This document shows positions 26,345 through 36,840 of a stretch of 64,000 nt of DNA, piece after piece. The stretch comes from Gordionus sp. m RMFG-2023 (Eukaryota > Nematomorpha > Gordioida > Chordodea > Parachordodidae), in assembly GCF_954871325.1 (NCBI RefSeq), contig NC_088779.1, forward strand, positions 8,806,846 through 8,870,845, written 5' to 3'. The position numbers were made by a program, and so were the translations under genes. Numbering within the stretch: the first letter of the stretch is position 1; each line of letters starts with the position of its first letter. The notes under the pieces are model-generated. The model had not been told where the DNA came from, did not search any database, and worked only from the letters and a program-made list of their open reading frames with translations.

Positions 26345-26697
26345 TGGGCCGACCCGATGAGTCGGCTTGCTGGGTCGGCTTGCTGGGTCGGATTGTTGGG
26401 TCGGCTTGATGGGTCGGCTTGTTGGGTCGGCTTGGTGGGTCGGCTTGGTGGGTCGGCTTGCTGGGTCGGCTTGATGGGTCGGCTTGTTGGGTCGGCTTGA
26501 TGGGTCGGCTTGTTGGGTCGGCTTGTTGGGTCGGCTTGTTGGGTCGGCTTGTTGGGTCGGCTTGATGGGTTGGCTTGCTGGGTCGGCTTGTTGGGTCGGC
26601 TTGATGGGTCGGCTTGCTGGGTCGGCTTGTTTCGTCGGCTTGTTTCGTCGGCTTGCAGGGTCGGTTTGCTGGGTCAGCTTGCTGGGTGGGCTTGCGT
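26345..26697. repeat. 13-bp minisatellite, left end of the 10.8 kb hAT
   Basis: About 27 units of TGGGTCGGCTTGC/T, with variants (GGATTGT, GTTTCGTCGGC). Because 13 is not a multiple of 3, the array is open in several frames and gives artificial Gly/Leu/Arg- or Pro/Gln-rich open frames on both strands; these are not genes. Confidence 0.9.
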
Positions 26698-26700
26698 TAA

Positions 26701-27210
26701 AATTTGTCATAATCGTCATATTTAGGTTTTTTCGAATTTTTTTGAAGCAAATAGGTAAAAATATATTTTGTGAACATGTTAAATTAAATTTTTAGTGAAT
26801 ATGTACCTTAGAAAAGTGACAATTGTCATAATCTTCATTTTTAAGTTTTTTCGAATTTCTTTGAAGCAAATAGGTAAAAAAATATATATTAACATGTTAT
26901 ATTAAATTTTCAGTGAATATGTACCTTAGAAAAGTGACAATTGTCATAATCGTCATTTTTAAGTTTTGTCGAATTTTTTTGAAGCAAATAGGTAAAAATA
27001 TATATTGTAAACATGTTAAATTAAATTTTCAGTGAATATGTACCTTAGAAAAGTGACAATTGTCATAATCGTCATTTTTAAGTTTTTTCGAATTTCTTTG
27101 AAGCAAATAGGTAAAAATATATATATTAACATGTTAAATTAAATTTTCAGTGAATATGTACCTTAGAAAAGTGACAATTGTCATAATCGTCATCTTTAAG
27201 TTTTTTTAAA
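26701..27210. repeat. 119-bp tandem units, left end of the 10.8 kb hAT
   Basis: Four units (starts near 26701, 26821, 26939 and 27058) and a partial fifth (27176). Each carries GTCATAATCGTCAT, a TTCGAATTT core, GAAGCAAATAGGTAAAAA, ACATGTTAAATTAAATTTT and GAATATGTACCTTAGAAAAG. The unit junction is the palindrome GACAATTGTC. They are highly similar to each other and to the inverted units at 36300-36590. Confidence 0.9.
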
Positions 27211-28426
27211 CTTTCTTTTAATCTTAGTGGTTTTTAATATTATAAAGTTCAAAAATTTTATTTTTTTTATCACCACGCTTGAAATGTAAAAATTAAAAAA
27301 ACATTTTATTTATGTTTAAAGTCTTGTAAAAAGTTTTGGATATTTATAGATTTTCTAAAACCATTGAATCTAGTAATAAGGTGTCACTGCAATTATATTT
27401 TATTCCAATGAGGAAAATTTTATTTAAAATTGTTTTAAGCCTATTTAAAAAAATTTTGATATTGGAAAGATGTTATAAAATATTTGGATTCACTAAGAAA
27501 TTTTTTCTTTCATTACTTTTTGACTCCACCCTTAAAAATCTAGAAATATAAAATAAATTATACTTATTTTCAGACTAGTAAAAAGTTTTTATAATTAGAA
27601 AAATATTTCTAAATCTCTAATATTGATACTGCTATTATATTTCATTCTTTTTTTTTTAACTTGAACTTAGTTTATAATATTTGGTATTAGATATGAGTGG
27701 TATATCCTTTGAAACTTTTTAAAGGATTGCTAGATAATAGGAAAATACAGGGAAAATTGAGCAAGGAACTCATTTTTAAATTTAAGACATTCAGATATAT
27801 TTTTTCTAATCTTATAAAAATATTAAGTAATATGTAACTACTATAAATTTTTTATATCAAATTTGATTTGAAACACAAGATTTTAATTATTATTTGATTT
27901 AAGATCATGGATATAATTCTTGACAAATTTTAAATTATTTTTCATAATTTCTGAGTTTTACAAATATTTTGTTTACATATCACGATTGTTAAAGCGAGTG
28001 TTAGCGGGCCTTGCTAAACCCCCTAAATACTTTCTACCACTATTGCATCATTATAAATTTTAATTGATTTTTTTTCTTTGGTAATTGTGTGGATGACTTA
28101 TGCAAAATCCAATTATTCATACTTAAGAATGAATATCATAGAAAAAATTTGGAAAACATTTAGATCTTCAGAGATACTACTAATTAGGAATTAAAAATTT
28201 TTTATCTATAAACCCCCCCCCCCTTTTCTTTTTAGAAATATTAACTATTATTTTTTTAAAAATGATATATTTATTATTCATTTATCGCAAGTAGGCTCTT
28301 ATATTTTATAAGTAAAAATTTACAAATGCAAAATAAATAAGGCACATTTTCATATCTTTATTATTTTCATAAATAAAAAATAAAAATTATATGAAATCAA
28401 ATAACAAATAATTGAAAAATAACAAA

Positions 28427-28737
28427 TTATACAAAAAATTCGTCACGCAAATTTAAAACATTAACATCCCATGAATTTATACATAGGCATTGTTTTAACG
28501 TTGAGGCTGACATCCTATTCCTCTTCTTAGTAATGGTTGCGCCGGCTCGAGAAAAAATACGTTCGCTTGCTACGGACGTAGTTTGTTCGCATATCCTTGG
28601 CCATTGTCGACAGCTTTGGAAAACGATTAGCGTTTCGAGACCACCAATCTATAATATCAACAGAGGTTTGAGCAACCGGATCTGTTAAATATTCTTCGAT
28701 TTCTTCTCCGTCTAAATTTGGCATAATGTATGATTTC
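28427..28737 (-). CDS. transposase dimerisation-domain exon, one frameshift
   Basis: Acceptor ATTAAG. EEIEEYLTDPVAQTS and DWWSRNANRFPKLSTMAKD are in the entry frame; SVASERIFSRAGATI through the C-terminal NLRDEFFV and stop (28429-28427) are in another, separated by a single missing base near 28585. Confidence 0.75.
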
Positions 28738-31700
28738 CTTAATATAAAATATTTAAATTAAATTAACTATTTATTATATAATCAAATCCATTGTAAAACC
28801 TTGTAACAAACATATTTTAAAAATGCCTATTTTGCAACTATATGCTTTATTAATTTTATAAGTTCTTAAGTCTCTATTTTTAAATGTTTAATAAATATTT
28901 ATATTAACTCAAATAACTATCATAATTTTTGTTTAATGTAAGCATAATATTTAAATTTAGTCACTCCAATATAGCTTCAAAAATGTTTGTTAGAAGTTTT
29001 TATGAGTATTCTATATAATTAAGTATTTATCTTAACTCATTCAGAATATTGACAGACATTAGATTGGATTCATTATTATCCTCCTCCTCGAAATCATATA
29101 TTGATTTCGATGTACCATAATCATCAAATACTTTTTTGAATTTTTCATAAAACCCAAGGTTATTTATGAAATTTGGTAAAAATGTTTTCTTAATTCTTGG
29201 ATCAAGAAATGATGATGCATAATTTGAAAATGTGGTGAAATATTCGATATAAATATTACATTTTTCTTTCATTATATTAGCAGCACTTTTTATAATTATA
29301 TTTTTATGTGATTGGGCATTAAGCGATAAAGAATTCGCTATATTATCTAAATATAAGGCTGACATCCTAATTGTAGATGATGACGCCGAACTTATTTCAC
29401 ACGTGATTTTATAGAATGGATACAAAAATGACTCTAGCTCAATCAATAACTTAGCCTTCTCCTGGTTCAAATTATCTTTATTGGGTAAATATCGCCTACT
29501 TATATTAATGATGGCATCTATATTCTATTAAAATATGATTATAAAAAATATCAAATAATAAAATATTACTTTATTAACAGTAGTTATCATTAAATACATA
29601 CTGTTCCATCTAGTGGCTATATCTAGTGGTATCCTACAACCTCCACTTAAATTGATATACTCTTGCATAAACTTTGGGCTTTTATGCATTTTGCTAATTA
29701 AAATATGTATTTTGGCAAGATGAGTAGATAAGCTGTCTAAGCCCGCTTGAACGATAATATTAATTACGTGTGCTAAGCATCTATTATTATTTGCATTGGC
29801 GTTACCATTATTTATGAAATAATCTACCAACAAATCGGCAGCTACTATAACATTTGCAGCATTATCATGGGTTATAGATAATATTTTTTTTTCAATTTGG
29901 AATTCCTCAAGAGTTGATATTATCAACTCAAATATATCTATTCCCGTGTGAGGATGCGGGAATTCTATTATATCTAGTAAAAAATTTTTCAACTTCCAAT
30001 CCTTATTTATAAAATGGACTGTTAGTGCACAATATGATAGAGAATTTAGCCCAGTCCAGATATCTGTAGTTAATGATAACTGACATTCTTCTTGATTCAA
30101 AATGTTTATTATATTGTTTTTGGCACAATTATATAATGAGCCTAGGTGCTTGATGGCAGTTTGCCTGCACCATATTTTGACATTCTTATTTAAATATCTA
30201 AATATGTCCTTAAAATATTGACTATCTATTGTATGAAAGGCAATATTATTTTTTATCAAATATCGAAGTATTAATTTATTACAATACAAATTTTCATCAG
30301 CAGTTAATTTCCTAGAACCATATAATGTATCGGGTACTTTAACAGATACAGTGGATAGGGATTCTGGGTGTGAAGTTATTATGTGTTTTCGCAAATTGGC
30401 TAAAAATATAAATAAACTTTAGACATTAAAAATTCATTATTATTTTTTATATCTTATTTAGTAATTCAACATTTTGATCAAAAAAAACCAAACAAGATCT
30501 TATTTAGTGTTGTACAAAGGCCAAGTCGGCTCCGTTTATTTATTATTTAAATATTTTGAAATAATTAATTTAAATATATATATATATATTAAAAAATATT
30601 AAGAATGCTATAAAAAAAAATTATGTATAAAATATTAAAACATATATCAGAGACCTGCAGAGGTTTTATTTCCACGGCCCGTCCCGACCGATTTTTTTGA
30701 AAAAATTTTTTTAGGCCCAGCCTTCATTTAAAAATTTTTTTTGGCCCTGCCTGGATTTTTTAATTATATTCGACCTGGTGTTATATATAAAAATTCACCT
30801 ATTCGGTATTTTACCGTATTTTTCAGCGAGAATTATCATTTAATAAGCATATTTATTTTATCTTTTAAACAAATATTTATATTACATATTGATACTATAA
30901 AAAATTTGTTATATAATAAATTGTATTTGTGGTAATTTTAATTAGTTTATAAAAAATACATGGTAAAAAATAGTGTTGTTAAATGGCTCGATTTGAGCCG
31001 ATTTTTAAAAACGGCTAACTCAAAATTTTATCCATAAAATTATTAGGCAAAACCGGAAATTTTGATCATAGATGCCACAAAGGTATGGAAATCTATAAGC
31101 TAAATCTCGAGGCTTAGGCAATATTTACCTGTCTAAAATATAGTTAGCCGTTTTTAAAAATCAGATCAAATCGAGTAGTTGAACAACATTAGTAAAACGC
31201 TAAAAGTTTGAGAATATATAATATTGTATTATAAAAGAAATAACAGTGTTATTTATTAAAATAAAACTAATATTCATAAAAATGTAAGATAAATTTTCTT
31301 TTAAATATTTTAGATTACATTGACAAATATAATTCATCGGGTATCTAAAAAAAATTTCAGGCTTAAAACAAACAAATTTTGATATTACAATCTATTCAAG
31401 GTATCCGTCATTTTCAATAGAATTGGTTAATTTTATTTTATTATACTAATTTTTAAAATTTATTTAGATTAATATCAATAGTGACAAAGAGGGAGAAAGA
31501 AGTAATAATCAATGAAGCATCAACAAGTTCCGACATTGTTTATCCATGACAATTTATAGAGCATATTTTAAAAAATATTTCAAAATAATGAAAACATATC
31601 TGCCATGTCTACCAAAAAATATGAAAATTTTAGTTAGCATTACCTCAACTTGCAAGTTGCAACACTGCAGCCATTTTCAGTTGTTGAAAATCTTTCATTT

Positions 31701-33771
31701 ATAAAAATAATCAAAACATTAGCTCCACAAAAAAATATAATTTGCCGACATACAGTTGTTGGCCGATTTTTTCAGCAACCCATAGCAGCAGATATGATTG
31801 TTTAATGATTTAAATTTTGATACAAATTTTAAATTATTTTTTCAAAAAGTCGAGATTTTAGTATTTTTAAGCGCCGAAAGACTTAGTAGTATAGCTAAAA
31901 ATGTCTTTACAAATAAACGAGGGTGCTTTAATGACCAAAATTTTGAAAATATTTTATTACTGAAATAAATAATTATTTATAATCATATATTTCGATTTCC
32001 ATATATTAAATTAAAATCTAGTGTTGTTAAACGGCTTGAGCCGATTTTTTTAAAAGCTGAAAACGAGCTGTTTAACAACAATATTAAAATCTAAAAATCA
32101 TTATTTTAGTTATATTTTGATAAATATGATAACGAGTCAATATTTTTAGTTCATTTCATTAATTTTTACAATAGAATCTAATTTAAGATTATACAAACTA
32201 TATTAGTAGTGTTTAAAGTCCGGTCGGACGTCGGGCCGACGGTCCGGTCCAAGTCGGTCCCATCATGCTCTTGTGTCTAATGGGACGGTCCGGTTCTACA
32301 ACACGGTTCTGTGTTCCGGTCCGATTGAAGACCGATTAAAGAAAATAAAAGTTTACAATACTATGATTAAATTAAATTTTTGGAAATGATTGAATACATA
32401 AATCCTAATATTAAAGTGTTCAATAATACATTTCGAAAAAAAAAATTCTAAACAATTACCTTATTAAAATGAGTCATAAATATTCATACTAGCAAAATTG
32501 CCAGGAAAAACTTTTGTAGCTTAATAAAAAAAATTATATGGGACCGACCGGACCGAACCGATAGTCACACGGTCCGGTCTCATTTGACTTAACGGTCCAT
32601 TATTCCGATCTTATTTTAGAAAAAAGGGACCGGACCATTGCAAACACTATATATAAGAGTATAATAAAAATTGTATCTATATCTAGATAAATTTTCAGAC
32701 GATGTATCCGTATCTAGATCCATTTAAAAAGAATCTATTAACAACTCTGATATAATTGATTATTGAGTAGGTATTTTATATTTAACATGTATATTTTATT
32801 TTATAGTGCTATATATAACTATATTTAATACAAGATATATATGTGCAATGAATATGAATTTAGATAATCAATTTAAAACAAAATATATAAGTATGATGTC
32901 ATACTATTATTTTTTTAAAAATGTAAATAGTTAGTTATAAAAATCATATAATTTGAAGAAACCATTTAAGGGAACAAATGAGGCCGTTATAAATGAATGC
33001 CCACGAGGCCGTATCGTAACGAGTCCACCCCCTGCCGGCGCGGTTTAAATTTTTTAAATTATTAAGCCCGAACTAAATTATTTTTATAAAATAGGTCTCG
33101 GGCCAGGAATGTTTAATATATTAACTTGTAGTTATAAAGAATATTTGAGCAACCTAATTTAGCTAGTATACTCATGTTCTGAATAAATTTTTTCACTCAA
33201 AATAGCGATGGCACACTATTTCTACATAATTATAATTTTTAACTTAAATCTGAATAAATTTTTTCACTCCAAATGGCGATGGTACACTATTTCTACATAA
33301 TTATAATTTTAAAAATTATTAATCAAAAGTAAATTTTTGCTGAAAAGTCGGCTAGAGCAACTCCTGAGCCAACTCATATAGCTTATTGAGCCAGCTTGTA
33401 TCTGAGTAATTTTTCTACTCAAAAACTGGCTGAGTTCGGCTTAGCCCTTTTACAACACTAATATTTTATTACGTAAAAACAAAGGTACAATAAGGTAAAA
33501 AAAATATATTTAATTAAATCATTCGTTAAAAATTTTTATGCTAATTTTACGTATTTTATATATTAAAAAAAATTTACTTGATGATGTACTTATGCGATAG
33601 GTTTTGTTACACAAAGTGCATTTTCTATTCCCTTTTCTTGGTGTATCCAAAAAATTTTTTTTGACACAAGGATCATTGGAAGATTTCAGCGGAACCAAAC
33701 TTTGATCTAATATCTTTTTAAAAAAAATATCATTTGTATGATTTATATATGGGTCAGGATTTAATGGTCAC
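28427..33771 (-). CDS. hAT transposase gene (BED-type, RICESLEEPER/ZBED-like) of the 10.8 kb element
   Basis: At least four exons, minus strand: BED exon (up to 33771-33578), 30399-29570, 29524-29037 and 28737-28427. Phases agree at every junction. The BED exon ends GNRKCTLCNKTYRISTSS; the next begins with the last part of the same finger, NLRKHIITSHP, completing a CxxC…HxxxxH finger. Then follow CQLSLTTDIWTGLNSLSYCA (the hAT DDE/RNase H-like core), ITHDNAANV, CLAHVINIIV and RWNSMYLMI. The last exon carries the dimerisation domain: EEIEEYLTDPV, DIIDWWSRNANRFPKLSTMAKD, then SVASERIFSRAGATI and KKRNRMSASTLKQ. The protein cuts and joins transposon ends in the nucleus. One base is missing between MAKD and ICEQTTS, shifting the frame; I saw no other break in exons 2-4. 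The true N-terminus is undetermined: the BED exon frame is open to a TGA near 33771, and no start was chosen. Confidence 0.8.
29037..29524 (-). CDS. transposase exon after the 45-bp intron
   Basis: This exon is 488 nt, beginning NIDAIINISRRYLPNKDN, with the helical middle region (EKAKLLIELESFLYPFYKIT, ASSFLDPRIKK) typical of hAT transposases. It ends in phase 2 at donor GTTAAG; the next intron is 299 bp (29036-28738). Confidence 0.75.
29570..30399 (-). CDS. transposase core exon
   Basis: This exon is 830 nt. Acceptor TTTTTAG, donor GTAATA. It contains the HxxxxH half of the BED finger and most of the RNase H-like catalytic core (TTDIW, ITHDNAANV, CLAHVIN, RWNS). It is followed by a 45-bp intron (29569-29525), in phase 0. 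Confidence 0.8.
30506..30534. mobile_element. isolated hAT-like end
   Basis: TAGTGTTGTACAAAGGCCAAG and GTCGGCTCC resemble a hAT terminus; no partner end is evident. It lies in the large transposase intron. Confidence 0.3.
30648..30775. mobile_element. truncated MITE with CAGAGACCTGCAG end
   Basis: The left terminus CAGAGACCTGCAGAGG is followed by CGGCCCGTCCCGACC and AGGCCCAGCC segments, as in the elements at 35011-35595 and 61225-61668. The right end is missing. Confidence 0.5.
30971..31191. mobile_element. MITE of the TAGTGTTGTTAAACGGC family, inside the 10.8 kb hAT
   Basis: 221 bp, starting TAGTGTTGTTAAATGGCTCG and ending GAGTAGTTGAACAACATTA. Flanks GTAAAAAA and GTAAAACG agree at 6 of 8 bases. 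It lies in the intron between the BED exon and the core exon. Confidence 0.7.
31640..31805 (+). mobile_element. hAT transposase fragment, opposite strand
   Basis: An open stretch LQVATLQPFSVVENLSFIKI then IKTLAPQKNIICRHTVV ends in a stop. It aligns by eye with the QPFSVVENxxFRKLIxxLxPxYxxPSRxT block near the N-terminus of hAT transposases. Neighbouring parts are lost, so it is a remnant of a second hAT within the intron of the first. Confidence 0.6.
32019..32083. mobile_element. minimal 65-bp MITE of the TAGTGTTGTTAAACGGC family
   Basis: TAGTGTTGTTAAACGGCTTG and the inverted GAGCTGTTTAACAACA are separated by only about 25 bp: a near fold-back hairpin retaining just the ends. Confidence 0.6.
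32207..32649. mobile_element. 443-bp non-autonomous hAT element rich in CCGGTCGG
   Basis: Ends TAGTGTTTAAAGTCCGGTC and GACCGGACCATTGCAAACACTA are inverted and similar. Flanks TATATTAG (32199-32206) and TATATAAG (32650-32657) match at 7 of 8. Subterminal GGTCCGGT/ACCGGACC copies occur on both sides. No coding sequence. Confidence 0.65.
33578..33771 (-). CDS. transposase BED zinc-finger exon (5' boundary uncertain)
   Basis: The open frame reads FFKKILDQSLVPLKSSND, then KCTLCNKTYRISTSS, and ends at 33578 in phase 1 before donor GTAAAT. The next exon (30399) begins with the two bases needed to complete the codon. This is the CxxC half of a BED finger. Confidence 0.65.
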
Positions 33772-33787
33772 TTTAGCTAACTGCAAT

Positions 33788-33874
33788 TAGAGACCTTCAT
33801 GGGTCGGGCCGGCCCACGGCATTATAAATTTTCTAGAGGGCCTGGGCCGGGATCTAGACCCATGAAGGTCTCTA
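33788..33874. mobile_element. 87-bp palindromic MITE with perfect 18-bp inverted ends
   Basis: TAGAGACCTTCATGGGTC and its exact inverse GACCCATGAAGGTCTCTA bound a GGGCCGGCCC-containing centre. Flanks ACTGCAAT and ACTTAAAT agree at 6 of 8. A half copy (GAGACCTTCATGGG) occurs near 42350. Confidence 0.65.
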
Positions 33875-34604
33875 ACTTAAATATAATTTTACCTGAAAAT
33901 CTTCACCAAATTGAGAATGACTTGAATTTTCAAATGGGGAATCGTATAAAAAAGATAGAATGTCAGATGGAGAGGAATCCATAATAAAAAGTAAAAAAAA
34001 TTTTTTTAATTTATAAGAGTAAGGAAAAAATATTATATTTTAAAAGTAATAAAAATATTATATTTTTTGAAATAATTTTGACGGGTTTCGTTTTGTTAAA
34101 CCAAACCTTTAAATTAATAATACCCCCATGTGGGATTAAAAAAAATTTTCTATACCAGCGATAATAAAATGACGGTTTATGGTATGGATAAAAAGGGAAG
34201 ATTTGAAATGTAATTTTGTTATTTATTAAAAATAAGTCATAAAAAAATATAAATTGAATAAAATGATTATTTTTTTGTTGACCATTTTATTTAAAAGAAA
34301 GGAAAAAAAGAAATGTGTGTTTTGAGATAAATAGTTACAATAGGTCATATTGAAAAGTGATTTGGTTTTTGAAATTGAAATTATTAATTTTTACCATGTT
34401 GGTACAATAAGTTAAAGTATTTATTATAAATATATCATATTGAAAAGTGTTTTGGTTTTTGAAATTAAAATTAATGATTTTCACCATGTTGGTACAATAA
34501 GTTAGAGTATTTATTAAAATATATCATATTGAAAAGTGTTTTTGTTTTAAAATTAAAGTTAATAATTTTTACCATGTTGAATACAATATTTTAAGTCTTG
34601 ATTT

Positions 34605-35994
34605 CATTGGCGTACGCAGCTGGGGGGGGGGAATCAGTAGAAGAGTATATCTTAAATACAGATACATTTATAACCCAAATAAATGAATTTTTAATTCATC
34701 ATGCAACACTTACTAATCTGCAAATATTACTTCCACAAAAGCCTTCCCAACCTTTTTCAGATGGTGATAGAAAAAAAAATATTTGTTAGATTTTTATTAT
34801 GAAGATGTTAAAGTATCTTATGATGCCTTACTAGCTGAATAACTATGTTTATAAGATTAACTATGGTTGATATAGTCCCAAAAAATGCTATGGATGCTCT
34901 GCATTATTTCAAACATATTTTAGATTAAATTCCCAATGTATTAAAAGGGTTTATAAACTCTTCCCATTAATAAACTAATGAGAGAACATTCTCTTTTTTA
35001 AGAAGAATAACAGAGGCCTGTAGAAGTACCATTTGCAGGTCACGACCCGGATTTTTTTTAAAGATTTTTTAAGGCCCGGCAGGGTTTTATTTAAAAAATT
35101 TTCAGGCCCGGCCCGACCTTTTTAAGAAATTTTTAGGCCCGACTTGGCTTTTTTTTTAAAATTTTTAGGCCCGGTCCGGCTTTTTTTAAAATAAAATTTC
35201 CAGGCCCGGTCCGGCCTTTTTAAGAAATTTTTTAGGCCCGACTCGGCTTTTTTGTAAAAATTTTTAGGCCCGGTCCGGCTTTTTTTAAAATAAATCAGGC
35301 CCGGCCCGGCCTTTTTAAGAAATTTTTTAGGCCCAACTCGGCTTTTTTGTAAAAATTTTTAGGCCCGGTCCGGCTTTTTTTAAAATAAAATTTTCAGGCC
35401 CGGCCCGGCTTTTTTTAAAATAAAATTTTCAGGCCCAGCCAAGATTTTTAAAATAAATTATATTTATTTTTGATTTTTATAGCGAATAATAACGATTTCA
35501 AATATAGGCTGTTCTAAAAAATACAGCCCGGCTTGGGTGTTTTTTTTTAAATTTTCGGGCCCTGGTCGGGTATATTTAAAAAAATCAGGTCTCCGAAAAA
35601 CATACCAAGAAGTACAACATCTGTAAGTAGATTTAAAGGTTTAATCTTTTGAATATTCATAGGCATTTGACAACAAGCAAGAATGAGATAATTGAAAAAT
35701 TAGCTCAATCACAACGAAGATTGGATTTTACATTGTAAATATATAACATACAAAATGCTATTATTCCTAAGAAACTTTTTGTGTAAAGGCTCAAAAAATT
35801 TAAATTTCTATTTTGGGTCATTTAAGTGATTTTTTACATATAATTTTTTTATAATTCACATTAATTTAAAATTGTGTATTAGAAATAGTTATTAGTCCTG
35901 ATAAATTTATGCTTGATATTTTTAAAAAACAATAATATTTCTTCAAAAATTTTATTATTCCCCCCCCCAGACCGAATTCCCGCGTACGCGCCTG
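34605..35994 (+). mobile_element. ZMYM1-like hAT, internally deleted copy 2, inside the 10.8 kb hAT
   Basis: Left end CATTGGCGTACGCAGC plus a G run; right end a C run plus CGCGTACGCGCCTG. Inside, DTFITQINEF and SQPFSDGD correspond to DTFITQINE and a C-terminal piece in the copy at 38601-43057. The dimerisation-region signature is interrupted by the element at 35011-35595, and LAQSQRRLDFTL-coding sequence follows near 35690. Much of the transposase is deleted and the frame is broken. No clear target duplication. Confidence 0.65.
35011..35595. mobile_element. 585-bp MITE with CAGAGRCCTG ends and a tandem GGCCCGG array, nested in the ZMYM1-like hAT
   Basis: Ends CAGAGGCCTGTAG and CAGGTCTCCG are inverted. 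The body has about three copies of a ~100-bp composite unit (AGGCCCGGTCCGG, TTTTTAAGAAATTTTTTAGG, CCCGACTCGGC) plus extra half-units. The host sequence on either side (AAGAATAA / AAAAACATACC) is contiguous in the sister copy at 39.2 kb, which proves insertion. Confidence 0.7.
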
Positions 35995-36103
35995 AGTCAA
36001 TATATTTGGTATAATATGGGATTCAAATCATATTACTTATATTTAAAGAGCAATAACTATTGTTCTAGTAATCGTCAGTTTAAGATTCTAAAAATATTAG
36101 CTA

Positions 36104-36200
36104 TAGGGTTGTTAAACGGCTCGATTTGATCCGATTTTTATCACATCCAATATTTTAAGAAAAATATTGTCTAAACCTCTAGATTTTTCTGATAGATGTT
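36104..36200. mobile_element. truncated MITE of the TAGTGTTGTTAAACGGC family
   Basis: GGGTTGTTAAACGGCTCG, then a diverged GATCCGATTTTTAT and CCAATATTTTAAG. The right half is missing. Confidence 0.5.
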
Positions 36201-36299
36201 TAAATTAAAGGTCAGCAACAGGCGAGTTATCTCATGCCAGCCTATGCCCGGCTATAAAAAATTATTTGAAATATTTTAACATCCTTACAATATATTTTT

Positions 36300-36590
36300 T
36301 TATCTATTTAATTTAAAAAAATTCGAAAAAAAAAATGACTATTATGACAATTGTCACTTTTCTAAGGTACATATTCACTGAAAATTTAATTTAACATGTT
36401 TACAATATTTATTTTTACCTATTTGCTTCAAAAAAATTCGAAAAAACTTAAAGATGACGATTATGACAATTGTCACTTTTCTAAGGTACATATTCACTGA
36501 AAATTTAATTTAACATGTTTACAATATTTATTTTTACCTATTTGCTTCAAAAAAATTCGAAAAAATTTAAAGATGACCATTATGACAAAT
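36300..36590. repeat. 119-bp tandem units, right end of the 10.8 kb hAT (inverted)
   Basis: Two full units and a diverged partial in the opposite orientation to those at 26701-27210, with the same TTGCTTCAAAAAAATTCG, GACAATTGTC and CTAAGGTACATATTC segments. Confidence 0.9.
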
Positions 36591-36597
36591 TTTAACG

Positions 36598-36840
36598 CAA
36601 GCCGACCCAGCAAGCCGATTCAGCAAGCCGACCCAGCTAGCAGACCCAACAAGCAGACCCAACAAGCCGACCCAGCAAGCCGACCCAACAAGCCGACCCA
36701 ACAAGCCGACCCAGCAAGCCGACCCAGCAAGCCGACCCAACAAGCCGACCCAACAAGCCGACCCAGCGAGCAGACCTAACAAGCCGACCCAACAAGCCGA
36801 CCCAGCGAGCAGACCCAACAAGCCGACCCAGTAGCCGACC
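36598..36840. repeat. 13-bp minisatellite, right end of the 10.8 kb hAT (inverted)
   Basis: About 18 units of AGCCGACCCARCA, the inverse of the left-end array, with a GCAGACC variant not found at the left. The open frames across it are artefacts. Confidence 0.9.

Noticed and set aside
26303-26795. Long Pro/Gln/Ser- and Gly/Leu/Arg-rich open frames on both strands
   Set aside because: They are translations of the 13-bp minisatellite in several frames at once; not genes. The same applies at 36567-36842.
29027-30394. Two separate transposase genes, suggested by a stop between the open frames
   Set aside because: A 45-bp GT-AG intron (29569-29525) joins them in phase with continuous hAT homology.
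30506-30534. Right-hand end of a separate transposon that would own the transposase
   Set aside because: The BED exon continues the transposase beyond this point in matching phase, so the transposase is better assigned to the 10.8 kb element; the isolated end is a later scrap.
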